DNA of 64,000 nucleotides, taken from contig NZ_JANAVO010000001.1 of NCBI RefSeq assembly GCF_024213555.1, positions 248,001 to 312,000 on the forward strand. Reading direction: 5' to 3'. Position numbers and translations under genes: made by a program. The notes under the pieces were generated by a model. It saw only the letters and a program-made list of their open reading frames with translations. It was not told the origin of the DNA and made no database searches. Positions 41,985 to 51,955 of the stretch are shown here, piece by piece. Source of the stretch: Allokutzneria sp. A3M-2-11 16 (GTDB lineage Bacteria > Actinomycetota > Actinomycetes > Mycobacteriales > Pseudonocardiaceae). The first letter of the stretch is position 1. Every line of letters starts with the position of its first letter.

Positions 41985-43802
41985 ATGTGCGGAATCACGG
42001 GATGGGTGGCTTATCGGCAGGATCTGACGACCGAGCGGGACACAGTCGTCGCGATGACCGAGACGATGATCTGCCGCGGTCCCGACGCGGGCGGGGCCTG
42101 GTTCGCCCGGCACGCGGCGCTCGGCCACCGCAGGCTCTCGGTGATCGACATCGACGGCGGCGCGCAGCCGATGGTCGCCACGCGGGACGGCGAGGTCGAG
42201 GCCGTCATCACCTACAGCGGCGAGGCGTACAACTTCACCGAACTGCGCGCGGAGCTCACCCGGCGCGGACACGCGTTCTCCACCAGCAGTGACACCGAGG
42301 TCGTGCTGCGCTCCTACCTGGAGTGGGGCGCGGGCCTGGTCGACCGCCTCAACGGCATGTACGCCTTCGCCGTCTGGGACCCGCGCAGCGAGGAGCTGCT
42401 GCTGGTGCGCGACCGCCTCGGCATCAAGCCGCTCTACTACTACCCCACCGCGGACGGCGTGCTCTTCGGCTCCGAGCCCAAGGCGATCCTGGCCAACCCG
42501 CTCGCCAAGGCCGTCGTTGACGCGGAGGGCCTGGCCGAGTCGATGTCCTTCGTCAAGACACCCGAGCTGGCGATCCTGGGCGGCATGCACGAGGTCCGCC
42601 CCGGCGGCGTGGTGCGCGTCTCGCGGTCGGGCCTGCGGAAGAGCCAGTACTGGCAGCTCGAAGCGCGCGAGCACACCGATGACCTCGACACCACGATCGG
42701 CACGGTGCGCGAGCTGCTGGACGACATCGTCGCGCGCCAGCTGATCGCCGACGTGCCGCTGTGCACCCTGCTCTCCGGCGGCCTGGACTCCAGCGCGCTG
42801 ACCGCGCTCGCGGCCAAGTCGCTCGACGTGCCGGTGCGCTCGTTCTCCGTCGACTTCGCGGGCTACACCGAGAACTTCCAGGCCGACGAGTTCCGCGGCA
42901 GCCCGGACGCGCCCTTCGTCACCGACGTGGCCAAGCACGTCGCGGCCGAGCACACCGACATCGTGCTCAACAACGCCGACCTGCTCGACGACGGGGTGCG
43001 CAAGGCCGTACTCCGCGCCCGCGACCTGCCGATCTCCATGGGAGACATGGACATCTCGCTCTACCTGCTCTTCCAGGAGATCAGGAAGCGGTCCACGGTC
43101 GCGCTCTCCGGCGAGTCGGCGGACGAGGTGTTCGGCGGTTATGCCTGGTTCCACAACGAGAAAGCGGTCAACGCGCCGACATTCCCGTGGCTGGCCATGC
43201 ACTTCACCGGCGAGCGGCCGGATCTCCTGCGGGACGGGGTCGCGAAGAAGCTCGACCTCGGCGGGTACATCCAGCAGCGCTACGCGGAAGCGATCGCCGA
43301 AGCACCGAAGCTGCCCGGCGAGTCCGGGAAGGAGGCGCGCATGCGGGAGATCAGCTACCTGCACCTGACGCGCTTCGTGAACTCACTGTTGGACCGCAAG
43401 GACCGGATGAGCATGGCGGTCGGGCTCGAAGTCCGCGTGCCGTTCTGCGACCACCGGCTCGTCGAGTACGTCTTCAACGCCCCGTGGGCCATGAAAACCT
43501 TTGACGGCAGGGAAAAGAGCCTCCTGCGCGCCGCAACCGCGGACGTCCTGCCGCAGTCGGTGGTCGACCGGGTGAAGAGCCCGTATCCGTCCACACAGGA
43601 CACTGGGTACGACGCCGCGCTGCACGAGCGGGTCAGCACCCTGCTGCACGCGGGGACCTCGCGGGCGTTCGAGCTGGTCGCCCCGGACAAGGCGCGGCGC
43701 CTGCTGGACCGCGGTTCGTCGGCCGTCGCGCGGCGGCAGCTGGAGCTGATCCTGACTCTCGACGGTTGGCTCAGCGACTACGACGTGCGCGTGGAGCTGT
43801 GA
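41985..43802 (+). CDS. asnB: Asparagine synthase (glutamine-hydrolysing)
   Basis: 605 residues. The N-terminal Ntn glutaminase domain begins MCGITGWVAYRQ with the nucleophile Cys2 and has RGPDAGGAWF, GHRRLSVID and NGMYAFAVWD. The C-terminal ATP-pyrophosphatase synthase domain has the PP-loop LSGGLDSSALTALAA near residue 264, SGESADEVFGGY and MSMAVGLEVRVPFCDHRLVE. The ATG follows AAAGGGG. Housekeeping asparagine synthesis is the simple reading; some actinomycete homologues amidate other substrates. Confidence 0.93.
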   Translation: MCGITGWVAYRQDLTTERDTVVAMTETMICRGPDAGGAWFARHAALGHRRLSVIDIDGGAQPMVATRDGEVEAVITYSGEAYNFTELRAELTRRGHAFSTSSDTEVVLRSYLEWGAGLVDRLNGMYAFAVWDPRSEELLLVRDRLGIKPLYYYPTADGVLFGSEPKAILANPLAKAVVDAEGLAESMSFVKTPELAILGGMHEVRPGGVVRVSRSGLRKSQYWQLEAREHTDDLDTTIGTVRELLDDIVARQLIADVPLCTLLSGGLDSSALTALAAKSLDVPVRSFSVDFAGYTENFQADEFRGSPDAPFVTDVAKHVAAEHTDIVLNNADLLDDGVRKAVLRARDLPISMGDMDISLYLLFQEIRKRSTVALSGESADEVFGGYAWFHNEKAVNAPTFPWLAMHFTGERPDLLRDGVAKKLDLGGYIQQRYAEAIAEAPKLPGESGKEARMREISYLHLTRFVNSLLDRKDRMSMAVGLEVRVPFCDHRLVEYVFNAPWAMKTFDGREKSLLRAATADVLPQSVVDRVKSPYPSTQDTGYDAALHERVSTLLHAGTSRAFELVAPDKARRLLDRGSSAVARRQLELILTLDGWLSDYDVRVEL

Positions 43803-43842
43803 TCTACGGTTGCCCGTAGCCACGGACTCAAGGAGGTCGGCG

Positions 43843-44166
43843 ATGCGCGTTGTCCTTGCGCTGCTCGGGGTTCTCGCGATGACCGGGTGCGGGAGCGCGC
43901 CACCACCCCCGGCTCCCGCCCCAGCGGATGTGATCTCCCAGCAGCGGGAGCGCATCAACGACCTCGACCGGCAGATCGTCGACCTGCTCGCCCAGCGCAA
44001 GGAGGCGTCGGAGGCGGTGCAGCGCGCCCGCACCTCCTCCGGCGGTGGCCGGGTGGACCCGGCCCGCGAGCAGGTGATCATCGACAAGTACCGGGCGAAG
44101 CTCGGCGACGGCGGGGAGCGGATCGCCAGGGCGATGCTCGAAGCCTTCCGCGGCCCGGCCTCGTGA
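43843..44166 (+). CDS. AroQ-type chorismate mutase-domain lipoprotein
   Basis: 107 residues. A lipoprotein signal with lipobox AMTGC (Cys16) and a short Pro linker are followed by an all-helical chorismate mutase domain: RERINDLDRQIVDLLAQRKE (two of the active-site Arg) and ARTSSGGGRVDPAREQVIID. It resembles the short cytosolic AroQ enzyme Rv0948c of M. tuberculosis but is predicted to be exported and membrane-anchored, and lacks that protein's C-terminal activation tail. AGGAGG precedes the ATG. Convergent and adjacent to cobQ. Confidence 0.8.
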   Translation: MRVVLALLGVLAMTGCGSAPPPPAPAPADVISQQRERINDLDRQIVDLLAQRKEASEAVQRARTSSGGGRVDPAREQVIIDKYRAKLGDGGERIARAMLEAFRGPAS

Positions 44167-45690
44167 TCAGGCTCCCGGCGGGATGGTGCGCATCCCGCCG
44201 GGAGCGCCGTGCTCGAACAGCCGCAGGACCGCGTCGGTGTCCAGGTGGTCCGCGACCAGGTCGCCGAGCAGGTCGAGCTGCGCCGCGCGCTGCCGGGCGA
44301 ACGACACCCCGCCCGCCACCGCGAACCCGTCCCGGTCGCTGCGGTCGGCGGCCCAGCGCAGGAACTTCGCGCGGAAGGCGTCGTTCTCGAACAGCCCGTG
44401 CCAGTGGGTTCCCGCGATGTTCTCGGTGAGCGCGCCCTCGCCGTCGCCGTTGTCCAGTTCCAGCAACGGTTTCTCGGCCGACCGGACTACAGCGCCGTGG
44501 TGGATCTCGTAGCCGTGCACCGCTTCGCCGAACGCCGTGCCCGCCGGGCGTTCCAGGGTCTTGTGCTGCCGGAACTCGATGTCCAGGTCGAGCAACCCGA
44601 GGCCGTCGACCTCCCCCGCCGCCGACTCGACGCGGTCGGTGATCCGCGCGCCGAGCATCTGGAAGCCGCCGCAGATCCCGGCCACCGGCAGCCCCTTGGC
44701 CGCGTGGCGCGCGACCGCCTCCGCCAAACCCGTGCGCCGCAACCACTCCAGATCGTCCACTGTGGACTTGGAGCCGGGGATCACCACAAGATCGGCGTCC
44801 GCGATACGCGAGGGCTCGGTGACGAAGCGGACGGAGACGCCGGGTTCGCAGGCCAGCGCCTCGACATCGGTGGCGTTGGAGATCCTGGGCAGCCGCACCA
44901 CCGCGACGCGCAGCCACTGCTCACCGGCGGGCGGTGCGGGGCGGCCGACCACGCCGTCCGCGGTGTAGGACAAGGAGTCCTCCGCGTCGAGCCACAGTTC
45001 TTCGCGCCAGGGCAGCACGCCGAGCACGGGCCGCCCGGTCAGCTCGGTGATCTGGTCCAGCCCCGGGGTCAGCAGCGCGGGATCACCGCGGAACTTGTTG
45101 ATCACGAAGCCGCTGACCAGCGCCTGGTCCGCGGCGTCGAGCAGCGCCAGGGTGCCGAACAGGTGCGCGAACACCCCGCCCCGGTCGATGTCGCCGACCA
45201 CCAGCACCGGCAGGCCCGCCGCCCTGGCCAGCCCCATGTTCGCGATGTCGTTGGCCCGCAGGTTGATCTCGGTCGGCGAGCCCGCGCCCTCGCAGACGAC
45301 GGCGTCGAACTCCCGCCGCAGACCGTCCAAAGTGGACGCGACGACCGCGGCCAGCTCCAGCTTGCGCTGCCGGTAGGACAGCGCGCTGACCTGGCCGAGC
45401 GCCCTGCCCAGCACGACGACCTGGGAACTGCGGTCGCTGCCCGGTTTGAGCAGCACCGGGTTGAACCGCACCGACGGCTCCAGCCCGGCCGCCGCGGCCT
45501 GCACCGCCTGCGCGCGCCCGATCTCGCCGCCGTCCGCGGTCACCACGGAGTTGTTGGACATGTTCTGCGCCTTGAACGGCGCGACCCGCACGCCCTGCCT
45601 GGCCAGCCACCGGCACAGCCCGGCGACCACCACGCTCTTCCCGGCGTCCGACGTGGTCCCCGCGACGAGCAGCGCCCCGCCCAGGCTCAT
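44167..45690 (-). CDS. cobQ: Cobyric acid synthase
   Basis: Glutamine-dependent amidation of the b, d, e and g side chains of adenosylcobyrinic acid diamide. 507 residues. P-loop [57 protein letters not shown]; the GATase domain has [10 protein letters not shown] with the nucleophile Cys and HGYEIHHG. The ATG overlaps the GNAT stop (ATGA), so it is read as part of map-GNAT-cobQ, away from the other B12 genes and without a riboswitch in sight. Confidence 0.95.
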   Translation of the reverse strand: MSLGGALLVAGTTSDAGKSVVVAGLCRWLARQGVRVAPFKAQNMSNNSVVTADGGEIGRAQAVQAAAAGLEPSVRFNPVLLKPGSDRSSQVVVLGRALGQVSALSYRQRKLELAAVVASTLDGLRREFDAVVCEGAGSPTEINLRANDIANMGLARAAGLPVLVVGDIDRGGVFAHLFGTLALLDAADQALVSGFVINKFRGDPALLTPGLDQITELTGRPVLGVLPWREELWLDAEDSLSYTADGVVGRPAPPAGEQWLRVAVVRLPRISNATDVEALACEPGVSVRFVTEPSRIADADLVVIPGSKSTVDDLEWLRRTGLAEAVARHAAKGLPVAGICGGFQMLGARITDRVESAAGEVDGLGLLDLDIEFRQHKTLERPAGTAFGEAVHGYEIHHGAVVRSAEKPLLELDNGDGEGALTENIAGTHWHGLFENDAFRAKFLRWAADRSDRDGFAVAGGVSFARQRAAQLDLLGDLVADHLDTDAVLRLFEHGAPGGMRTIPPGA

Positions 45691-46145
45691 CCGTTCCACC
45701 GGTAGCGCGCGCACGGCCCGAGCTTCGGGTGGTCGAACGCGTCGATCTGGCTGAAGCCGACGTTGGCCGCCACCCGGGCCGACACCGCGTTGTCCCGGTG
45801 GATGACCACCTCGACCCGCTCGACCCCCGCCGCGATGGCCCGCACGCACATCTCGCGCAGCGCCGCCGTGGCGACTCCGCGCCCGCGCGCCGCCGCCGCG
45901 ACCCAGTACGAGGGCTCGCCGACCCCGTCCTTCAGGTCGACCGCCGCGTTGCCGAGCGGTTCACCCGTCTCCGCGTCGACGACGATCCACGCCAGGGCGT
46001 CCTCGGGAAGCGCCGCGATGCGCCCGCGCACGTACTCGGCCGTGAGGTCCGGGCCGTCCGTGGTCCAGCGCAGGATCTCCGGATCCTTCGACTGCTCCGC
46101 GTACCAGGCCGCGTCCGCCTCCGACCACCGCCTGAAACCGATCAC
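45687..46145 (-). CDS. GNAT acetyltransferase
   Basis: 152 residues. RimJ/L-like: [20 protein letters not shown], acetyl-CoA loop [20 protein letters not shown] and [20 protein letters not shown] followed by F. Its position between map and cobQ, with 4-bp overlaps on both sides, shows one mRNA. N-terminal protein acetylation after Met removal would fit the neighbour map, but this is inference. Confidence 0.85.
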   Translation of the reverse strand: MIGFRRWSEADAAWYAEQSKDPEILRWTTDGPDLTAEYVRGRIAALPEDALAWIVVDAETGEPLGNAAVDLKDGVGEPSYWVAAAARGRGVATAALREMCVRAIAAGVERVEVVIHRDNAVSARVAANVGFSQIDAFDHPKLGPCARYRWNG

Positions 46146-46999
46146 GGCAGGGTCAGGATCTCGGAGCCGTCCCTGGTGACCACGATGGTGTGCTCGAACT
46201 GCGCGGTGCGCTTCTTGTCCTTGGTGGTGACCGTCCAGCCGTCGTCCCAGATGTCGTACTCGATCGTGCCGAGGGTGATCATCGGCTCGATGGTGAACGT
46301 CATCCCGGGCTCCAGCACGGTGTCCATCTTCGGCTCGTCGTAGTGCAGCACCACGAGTCCACTGTGGAACGAGCGGCCGATGCCGTGCCCGGTGAAATCG
46401 CGGACGACCCCGTAGCCGAAACGCTTCGCGTACGCCTCGATCACCCGGCCGATCACGTTGATCTGCCTGCCCGGCTTGACCGCCTTGATCGCGCGCATCG
46501 TGGCCTCGCGGGTCCGCTCCACCAGCAGCCGGGACTCCTCGTCAACGGCTCCGGCGAGAAAGGTCCCGTTGGTGTCCCCGTGCACGCCGCCGATGAAGGC
46601 GGTGACGTCCACGTTCACGATGTCGCCGTCGGAGATCACCGTGGAGTCCGGGATTCCGTGGCAGATGACCTCGTTCAGCGAGGTGCAGCAAGACTTCGGG
46701 AACTGCCGGTACCCCAGGGTGGACGGGTAGGCGTTGTTGTCGCAGAGGAACTCGTGCACGACCGCGTCCACGTGATCCGTGGTCACGCCCGGCTCGATGA
46801 CCTTGCCGGCCTCCTGCAGCGCCTGCGCGGCGAGCCTGCCCGCGACGCGCATCGCCTCGATGATCTCGTCCGGCTGCACCCACGGATCGGTGTTGCGCTT
46901 CGGCGCGGGCTTGTCGACGTACTCGGGCCGGGCGATGTGCGAGGGCACTGGGCGGCGCGGGGACTGCTGGCCTGGCTTCAACGGGGTGCTGACGGGCAT
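46142..46999 (-). CDS. map: Methionine aminopeptidase type I
   Basis: 285 residues. A Pro-rich N-terminal extension of ~40 residues ([17 protein letters not shown]), as in mycobacterial MetAP1c, precedes the pita-bread domain: [39 protein letters not shown] (metal Asp pair), [20 protein letters not shown] (metal and catalytic His), [10 protein letters not shown] and [11 protein letters not shown] (metal Glu residues). Removes initiator Met from nascent proteins. Heads the map-GNAT-cobQ operon. Confidence 0.95.
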   Translation of the reverse strand: MPVSTPLKPGQQSPRRPVPSHIARPEYVDKPAPKRNTDPWVQPDEIIEAMRVAGRLAAQALQEAGKVIEPGVTTDHVDAVVHEFLCDNNAYPSTLGYRQFPKSCCTSLNEVICHGIPDSTVISDGDIVNVDVTAFIGGVHGDTNGTFLAGAVDEESRLLVERTREATMRAIKAVKPGRQINVIGRVIEAYAKRFGYGVVRDFTGHGIGRSFHSGLVVLHYDEPKMDTVLEPGMTFTIEPMITLGTIEYDIWDDGWTVTTKDKKRTAQFEHTIVVTRDGSEILTLP

Positions 47000-47008
47000 G
47001 GCCCCAGC

Positions 47009-47404
47009 CTACGACGCGCCGGGCGCCGCCACGCTCAGACCGACCTCGGTCGCCGCCGCGATGAGCTGCTTGTCGTAGCAGACGAACGCCTTCAGTTCGC
47101 TGCGCAGCCGCATCGCCGAGGCGAGGTGGATCGCGTCGAGGCTCTTGACCTGCAGCGGCAATGTGGCGGCCTCGTCGAGCAGGTCATAGGTCATCGGCAT
47201 CTGGTCGATCTCGACGAGAACGGCTGCGGCCTGGGACATGAACTGCTGCCCACCATCGCGCACCGCCCTGACAACTTCGACTCGCGCGAGCGCGCTCGTA
47301 ACCTTCTGAGCATCTGGGTGCTGCTCCAACCACGCGCCGAGCGCCGTGGTCTCAGCCTCGACCCTGACCAGCTTGACCAGAGCCGAGGAATCGAAGTAGA
47401 TCAC
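47009..47404 (-). CDS. vapC: VapC-type PIN-domain toxin
   Basis: 131 residues. PIN ribonuclease acidic residues: YFDSSALVKLV (Asp5), ALARVEVVRAV (Glu) and KSLDAIHLASAM (Asp), plus a C-terminal YDKQLIAAATEVGL. The start overlaps the antitoxin stop by 4 bp. Immediately downstream of the PBP gene and just before map on the same strand. Confidence 0.9.
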   Translation of the reverse strand: MIYFDSSALVKLVRVEAETTALGAWLEQHPDAQKVTSALARVEVVRAVRDGGQQFMSQAAAVLVEIDQMPMTYDLLDEAATLPLQVKSLDAIHLASAMRLRSELKAFVCYDKQLIAAATEVGLSVAAPGAS

Positions 47405-47679
47405 CAGCGCTCCTCGTCACGCATCTGCTGCAACACATCGGAAAACGCTCGTTCTCCCTGGGCCGCCGGCAGCGGCGGCGGGAAAGATCGTCCCCGTCCG
47501 GGAAGGAGTTCACCGTTTGCGATCAACTGATCGCGCAGCGACGGCTTCGGCGGCGGCGCCAGCATCGCGACCGGTACCCCGTGCTCAGTGATCACCAACG
47601 TCTCCCCGGCGGCGGCCCGCTTGAGGTACTTGCTGGCGTTCTGCCGCAACTCGCGAACCCCGATGGTTTCCACGCTCAT
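47401..47679 (-). CDS. vapB: Phd/YefM-type VapB antitoxin
   Basis: 92 residues. N-terminal Phd/YefM DNA-binding domain: TIGVRELRQNASKYLKRAAA, GETLVITEHGVPVAMLAPP. The C-terminal part (GERAFSDVLQQMRDEERW) would wrap the toxin. Overlaps vapC by ATGA; the pair is a standard TA operon that should autoregulate from the short upstream gap (47680-47712). Confidence 0.9.
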   Translation of the reverse strand: MSVETIGVRELRQNASKYLKRAAAGETLVITEHGVPVAMLAPPPKPSLRDQLIANGELLPGRGRSFPPPLPAAQGERAFSDVLQQMRDEERW

Positions 47680-47712
47680 GTGCTACAAAGTAGCACGCAC
47701 CCGAAAGGTCGC

Positions 47713-49527
47713 CTAGCGAACGGCGGCGAGGAACTTCGACGCCACGTCCACCGCGGGCGAGGAGGAGCCCGCGTCCACGATCAGCACCGCGAACGCCAGG
47801 TCGCCGCGGTACCCGACGAACCAGCCGTGCGAGTGCGTCCCGTCGCCGAACTGCGCGGTCCCGGTCTTGCCGTGCACCTCGCCGTTGCGCTGGAGCTTCG
47901 TCGCCGTGCCCTCGGTCACCACCTCGCGCATCATCGTGCGGACCGCGTCCACCACCTGCTGCGGCACCGGCTGCTGCTCGGCGTCCACCGTGGTCTTCGC
48001 CGCGCCCCTGATCAGGTTGGGCAGCGGCATCGAGCCCTTGGCGGCCGTCGCCGCGACCATGGCCATGCCGAACGGGCTGGCCAGCACCTTGCCCTGGCCG
48101 AAGCCGTCCTCGGCGCGCTCGACGACCGCGCTCGCGGGCGGGACCGAGCCGGTCACCGTGGTGATGCCGGGGATGACGAAGTCCGCGCCGAGGCCGAACT
48201 GCTTGGCGGACTTGGTCAGCGCGTCCGCGGGCAGTTTGGTCGCCAGCTCCGCGAAGGTCGTGTTGCACGAGCGCGCGAAGGCGCGGTGCAGTGGGACCGT
48301 GCCGAGCTCGAACTCGTTGTCGTTGGGGATCTTGCGCCCCTGGATGGTCCACGTCGCCGGGCAGGGTAGCTCGGTGTTCGAGTCGGCGACCCCGCCGCCG
48401 AGGGCCGCGGCCGCCGTGACGATCTTGAACGTGGAGCCCGGCGGGTAGCGCCCGGTCAGCGCCACCGCGCCCTGGGCGTCCGCGGCCCCGTTCTGCGCCA
48501 CCGCGAGCACGTCACCGCTGGACGGCTGGAGCGCCACGATCATCGCCGCGTTGCCGACCGGCTCGACCGCGTCCTCCGCCGCAGACTGGATGGCGCGGCT
48601 GAGCGAGGTGGAGACGGCCTGCGCGGGCGCGGCCTTCTCGTCGACCAGCGTCTCGACCTCGTTGCCGCCCGCGTTCACCGAGTAGATCCGGTAGCCCGCC
48701 TTGCCCTCGATCCGGTTCTCCACCGCCTTGCGGATTCCCGGCAGCACCTGGGCGGCGAACGCGCGGTCGGGCGCGAGCAACCGGGTCTGCGAGCTGAACC
48801 GCACGCCCGGCAGGTCGTAGATCTGCGCCTTCACCTTCTGGTAGTCGGGATCGCGCAGCAGCGCGACGGCGTACGCCTGGCCCTCCGGCGTCTTGCCCGC
48901 TCTGTCCACAATGGACTGCTGGGTGATATCGGAGTCGAACCGGTTCAACGCGTTGGCCAGCACGGACGCCACCGAGTTGAGGTCTCCGGCCTGCTTGCGG
49001 TCCAGCAGCACCGAGACGACCTTCTCCGCCGAGAGCAGCGAACCCCCGTCGCGGTCCAGGATCGGCGCCGGATCGGGCTGCTGCTCCCGCAGTGCCAGGG
49101 TCTGCTGGGCGGAGAGCTTCGGGTGGATCGCCTCCGGCGTCCAGTGCACCTGCCACTGCTTGTCGCCGCGGCGCAGCTCAAGGGTGCCCTTGTAGCCCCA
49201 GATCCGGTTCCTGCCCAGGTCCCACTCGGCGGTGTAGGTCACCGTCGCGGTATCGCCCTTGGCCGTCGGCTCGTCCACGGTCGTCTTGAGCGCGACGGGT
49301 TTGAGCGCGGCGCGGACCTTGTCCATCAGGTCCTTCGCGGCCTGCGCGTCATCGGTGTTCTTGGACGCCGTCGTAGTGTCCCCACCGGCGAACGCGCTGA
49401 GGAAGGTGCGGGCGGTGACCTCCGGTTTCGCCTCCGAGCCGAACAGCCCGCAGCCCGCGACGGGCAGGACGAGGAGCGCGGCCGCGAACAGCCTGGCCGA
49501 GCGGACGCGTGGTGGCTGTGCTGACAC
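47713..49527 (-). CDS. Class B penicillin-binding lipoprotein with NTF2-like domain
   Basis: 604 residues from the GTG at 49527. Lipobox LPVAGC (Cys26). An MecA-N/NTF2-like domain (~35-150) is followed by a PBP dimerisation-like domain and a transpeptidase domain with PPGSTFKIV (Ser ~365), SCN (~420) and HGKTGTAQF (~553). Counterpart of the M. tuberculosis penicillin-binding lipoprotein Rv2864c, and in the same gene order next to GNAT-ispG-rip1-dxr. Cross-links peptidoglycan outside the membrane. Confidence 0.93.
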   Translation of the reverse strand: MSAQPPRVRSARLFAAALLVLPVAGCGLFGSEAKPEVTARTFLSAFAGGDTTTASKNTDDAQAAKDLMDKVRAALKPVALKTTVDEPTAKGDTATVTYTAEWDLGRNRIWGYKGTLELRRGDKQWQVHWTPEAIHPKLSAQQTLALREQQPDPAPILDRDGGSLLSAEKVVSVLLDRKQAGDLNSVASVLANALNRFDSDITQQSIVDRAGKTPEGQAYAVALLRDPDYQKVKAQIYDLPGVRFSSQTRLLAPDRAFAAQVLPGIRKAVENRIEGKAGYRIYSVNAGGNEVETLVDEKAAPAQAVSTSLSRAIQSAAEDAVEPVGNAAMIVALQPSSGDVLAVAQNGAADAQGAVALTGRYPPGSTFKIVTAAAALGGGVADSNTELPCPATWTIQGRKIPNDNEFELGTVPLHRAFARSCNTTFAELATKLPADALTKSAKQFGLGADFVIPGITTVTGSVPPASAVVERAEDGFGQGKVLASPFGMAMVAATAAKGSMPLPNLIRGAAKTTVDAEQQPVPQQVVDAVRTMMREVVTEGTATKLQRNGEVHGKTGTAQFGDGTHSHGWFVGYRGDLAFAVLIVDAGSSSPAVDVASKFLAAVR

Positions 49528-49560
49528 GGCGCACAGTGTGCCAGCGCGCCCCGCCACGTT

Positions 49561-50391
49561 CTAGAACAGCACGGTGCTGAACTGCCCGACCTGGTTGAAG
49601 CCGATGCTGGCGTACGCCGCGCGGGCGGGCGCGTTGTAGCCGTTGACGTAGAGGCTGGCCACCCGGCCGAGCCCGCGCACGAGCCGGTCGGCGACGGCGG
49701 CGGTGCCCGCAGCACCGAGGCCCTGACCACGGCGTTCCGGTCGCACCCAGACGCCCTGGATCTGGCCGACCCTGGCCGACATCGCGCCGATCTCGGCCTT
49801 GAAGACGACCTCGCCGTCCTCGAAGCGGGCGAACGCGCGCCCCGCTGCGACCAGTTCGGCGACGCGGGCGCGGTAGCCGACACCGCCGTCCTCGGCACGG
49901 GGGTCGATGCCGACTTCCTCGACGAACATCGCGATCGCCGCGGGCAGGTAGCGGTCCAGCTCGTCCGGCCGCACCGGGCGCACCAGGGGGTCGGGCCGCA
50001 CCGTCGGCGGGCCGACCAACGCCATCAGCGGTTGGTCGGCGCGGATCTCGCGGGCGGAGCCCCACTCCGGCTCCAGCTCCTGCCAGAGCCCGAGGACCTG
50101 TTCGGCCGGGCCCACCAGCGAGGAGCACGCGCGGCGACGGCGCAGCGCCCGGTCGGCGAAGGCGCGCAGCGCGGCGGGACCGCCCGCGAGCGGCACCAGG
50201 TTCGCGCCGGAGAAGCACATCCCGTCCCGGCCGAAGCCCCAGAGTTCACCGCCGAGCCGCCACGGATCGGTGCCCGCGACCTCGACACGCGAGGAGACCA
50301 TGCACGACGCGACGGGATCGGCGTCCAGAACGGCACGCACCGCCCGAAGATCGCCTTCGTCGAGCAGCCGAGCCCCGGCAAGCTTCAGCAC
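49561..50391 (-). CDS. GNAT acetyltransferase with DUF4081-like N-terminus (Rv2867c-like)
   Basis: 276 residues. The N-terminal half is DUF4081-like (VLDADPVASCMVSSRVEVAG, GGELWGFGRDGMCFSGANLV). The C-terminal half is a GNAT domain with VGQIQGVWVRPERRGQGLGA and ASLYVNGYNAPARAAYASIG. Position between ispG and the PBP lipoprotein matches mycobacteria. Function not established. Confidence 0.88.
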   Translation of the reverse strand: MLKLAGARLLDEGDLRAVRAVLDADPVASCMVSSRVEVAGTDPWRLGGELWGFGRDGMCFSGANLVPLAGGPAALRAFADRALRRRRACSSLVGPAEQVLGLWQELEPEWGSAREIRADQPLMALVGPPTVRPDPLVRPVRPDELDRYLPAAIAMFVEEVGIDPRAEDGGVGYRARVAELVAAGRAFARFEDGEVVFKAEIGAMSARVGQIQGVWVRPERRGQGLGAAGTAAVADRLVRGLGRVASLYVNGYNAPARAAYASIGFNQVGQFSTVLF

Positions 50392-50549
50392 TCCCCAAGA
50401 CTGCCAGACCCCGGGCCGAACGCGCGCCGGTTGCCCCCCGGTTGGCCGTATCCGCAGCTACTCCAATCACTGCGCGTAGGCGGATCTTCAAGTACCCCCG
50501 ACCCCACCCGCCACCGTCCCCAACAACCCCCAACCCACCGGCGTTTACC

Positions 50550-50663
50550 ACCTGAATGAGTCATTGGGGTACTTGAACGCCCTCAATGACTCATTCAGGG
50601 CCACCAACGCACTGAATGAGTCATTGAGGGCCGTTCGCCGCGCGCTGAACGGGTCGTTCAGGG
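50550..50663. repeat. Palindromic repeat array A3, four 21-bp units
   Basis: Units start at 50550, 50580, 50610 and 50643: three GAGTCATT/GACTCATT-type units at exactly 30 bp, then a GGGTCGTT-type unit at 33 bp. Spacers ACTTGAACG and CCACCAACG. Same architecture as array A2. Confidence 0.88.
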
Positions 50664-50691
50664 CATGCGTCTCCCGGGGAGGGGGAGAAAA

Positions 50692-50727
50692 CGGCGAACC
50701 CCGCGGAGCGTGCCGCGGGGTTCGCCG
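50692..50727 (-). terminator. Intrinsic terminator of ispG
   Basis: 15-bp perfect stem CGGCGAACCCCGCGG with CCGCGGGGTTCGCCG, 6-nt loop, followed on the minus strand by TTTTCTCC. About 65 bases after the ispG stop. Confidence 0.9.
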
Positions 50728-50791
50728 TCGTTAGCGGTGATCAACACCGGGGGTTGGGGGGTCTTGAAGACGCCGGAACCACCAGGCGAGG

Positions 50792-51955
50792 TCAGGAGAC
50801 GCTGACGACGGGAGCGCCTGAGGGCTCGCCGGCGTCCTCCATCTCCTCGGCGATGCGCATGGCCTCCTCGATCAGGGTCTCCACGATCTTGTGCTCGGGC
50901 ACGGTCTTGATGACCTCGCCCTTCACGAAGATCTGGCCCTTGCCGTTGCCGGAGGCGACGCCGAGGTCGGCCTCGCGCGCCTCGCCGGGACCGTTGACGA
51001 CGCAGCCCATGACCGCGACGCGCAGCGGCACCTCCATGCCCTCGAGCCCGGCGGTGACCTGCTCGGCCAGCGTGTAGACGTCGACCTGGGCACGACCGCA
51101 GGACGGGCAGGAGACGATCTCCAGCTTGCGCGGGCGCAGGTTCAGCGACTGCAGGATCTGGGTGCCGACCTTGATCTCCTCGACCGGCGGCGCGGACAGC
51201 GAGACCCGGATCGTGTCGCCGATGCCCTTGGCCAGCAGCGCGCCGAAGGCCACCGCCGACTTGATGGTGCCCTGGAACGCGGGGCCCGCCTCGGTCACGC
51301 CGAGGTGCAGCGGGTAGTCGCACTGCTCGGCCAGCAGCTCGTACGCGCGCACCATGACCACCGGGTCGTTGTGCTTGACCGAGATCTTGATGTCGTGGAA
51401 GTCGTGCTCGGCGAACAGCGACGCCTCCCACAGCGCGGACTCGACCAGCGCCTCCGGGGTGGCCTTGCCGTATTTCTGCAGCAGTCGCGGATCGAGCGAA
51501 CCGGCGTTCACACCGATGCGGATCGGAGTTCCGTGGTCCTTCGCCGCCTTCGCGATCTCGCCGACCTTGTCGTCGAACTTGCGAATGTTTCCGGGATTCA
51601 CCCGAACAGCCGCACAACCGGCCTCGATCGCGGCGAAAACGTATTTCGGCTGGAAATGAATGTCGGCGATGACGGGAATCTGCGACTTCTTCGCGATGGC
51701 CGGGAGCGCGTCCGCGTCGTCCTGGGACGGGCAGGCCACGCGCACGATGTCGCAGCCGGACGCGGTGAGCTCGGCGATCTGCTGCAGCGTCGAGTTGACG
51801 TCGGAGGTCAGGGTGGTGGTCATCGACTGGATCGAGACGGGCGAGTCGCTGCCGACGCCGACGGAGCCGACCTTGAGCTGACGGGTCTTGCGCCGCGCTC
51901 CGAGCACCGGGGCGGGCAGGCCCGGCATTCCGAGCATCACACCGTCAACGGACAT
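50792..51955 (-). CDS. ispG: 4-hydroxy-3-methylbut-2-enyl diphosphate synthase
   Basis: Fe-S enzyme of the MEP isoprenoid pathway. 387 residues from the ATG at 51955 (GGGAG upstream). Features: [32 protein letters not shown]-like [29 protein letters not shown], and the cluster cysteines in SCPSCGR and [15 protein letters not shown]. GcpE-type length without the plant insert. Adjacent to rip1 and dxr as in mycobacteria. Confidence 0.95.
   Translation of the reverse strand: MSVDGVMLGMPGLPAPVLGARRKTRQLKVGSVGVGSDSPVSIQSMTTTLTSDVNSTLQQIAELTASGCDIVRVACPSQDDADALPAIAKKSQIPVIADIHFQPKYVFAAIEAGCAAVRVNPGNIRKFDDKVGEIAKAAKDHGTPIRIGVNAGSLDPRLLQKYGKATPEALVESALWEASLFAEHDFHDIKISVKHNDPVVMVRAYELLAEQCDYPLHLGVTEAGPAFQGTIKSAVAFGALLAKGIGDTIRVSLSAPPVEEIKVGTQILQSLNLRPRKLEIVSCPSCGRAQVDVYTLAEQVTAGLEGMEVPLRVAVMGCVVNGPGEAREADLGVASGNGKGQIFVKGEVIKTVPEHKIVETLIEEAMRIAEEMEDAGEPSGAPVVSVS

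Larger units (their letters stand above)
50392..50791. other. 400-bp gene-free interval with nested repeats
   Basis: Between the GNAT start and the ispG stop. From left to right it holds GATCTTCAAGTAC (50483-50495), array A3 (50550-50663), the ispG terminator (50692-50727) and GTCTTGAAGAC (50761-50771). The outer motifs resemble the ends of the R1/R2 hairpin elements, so array A3 may lie inside a decayed copy (R3). Confidence 0.6.
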
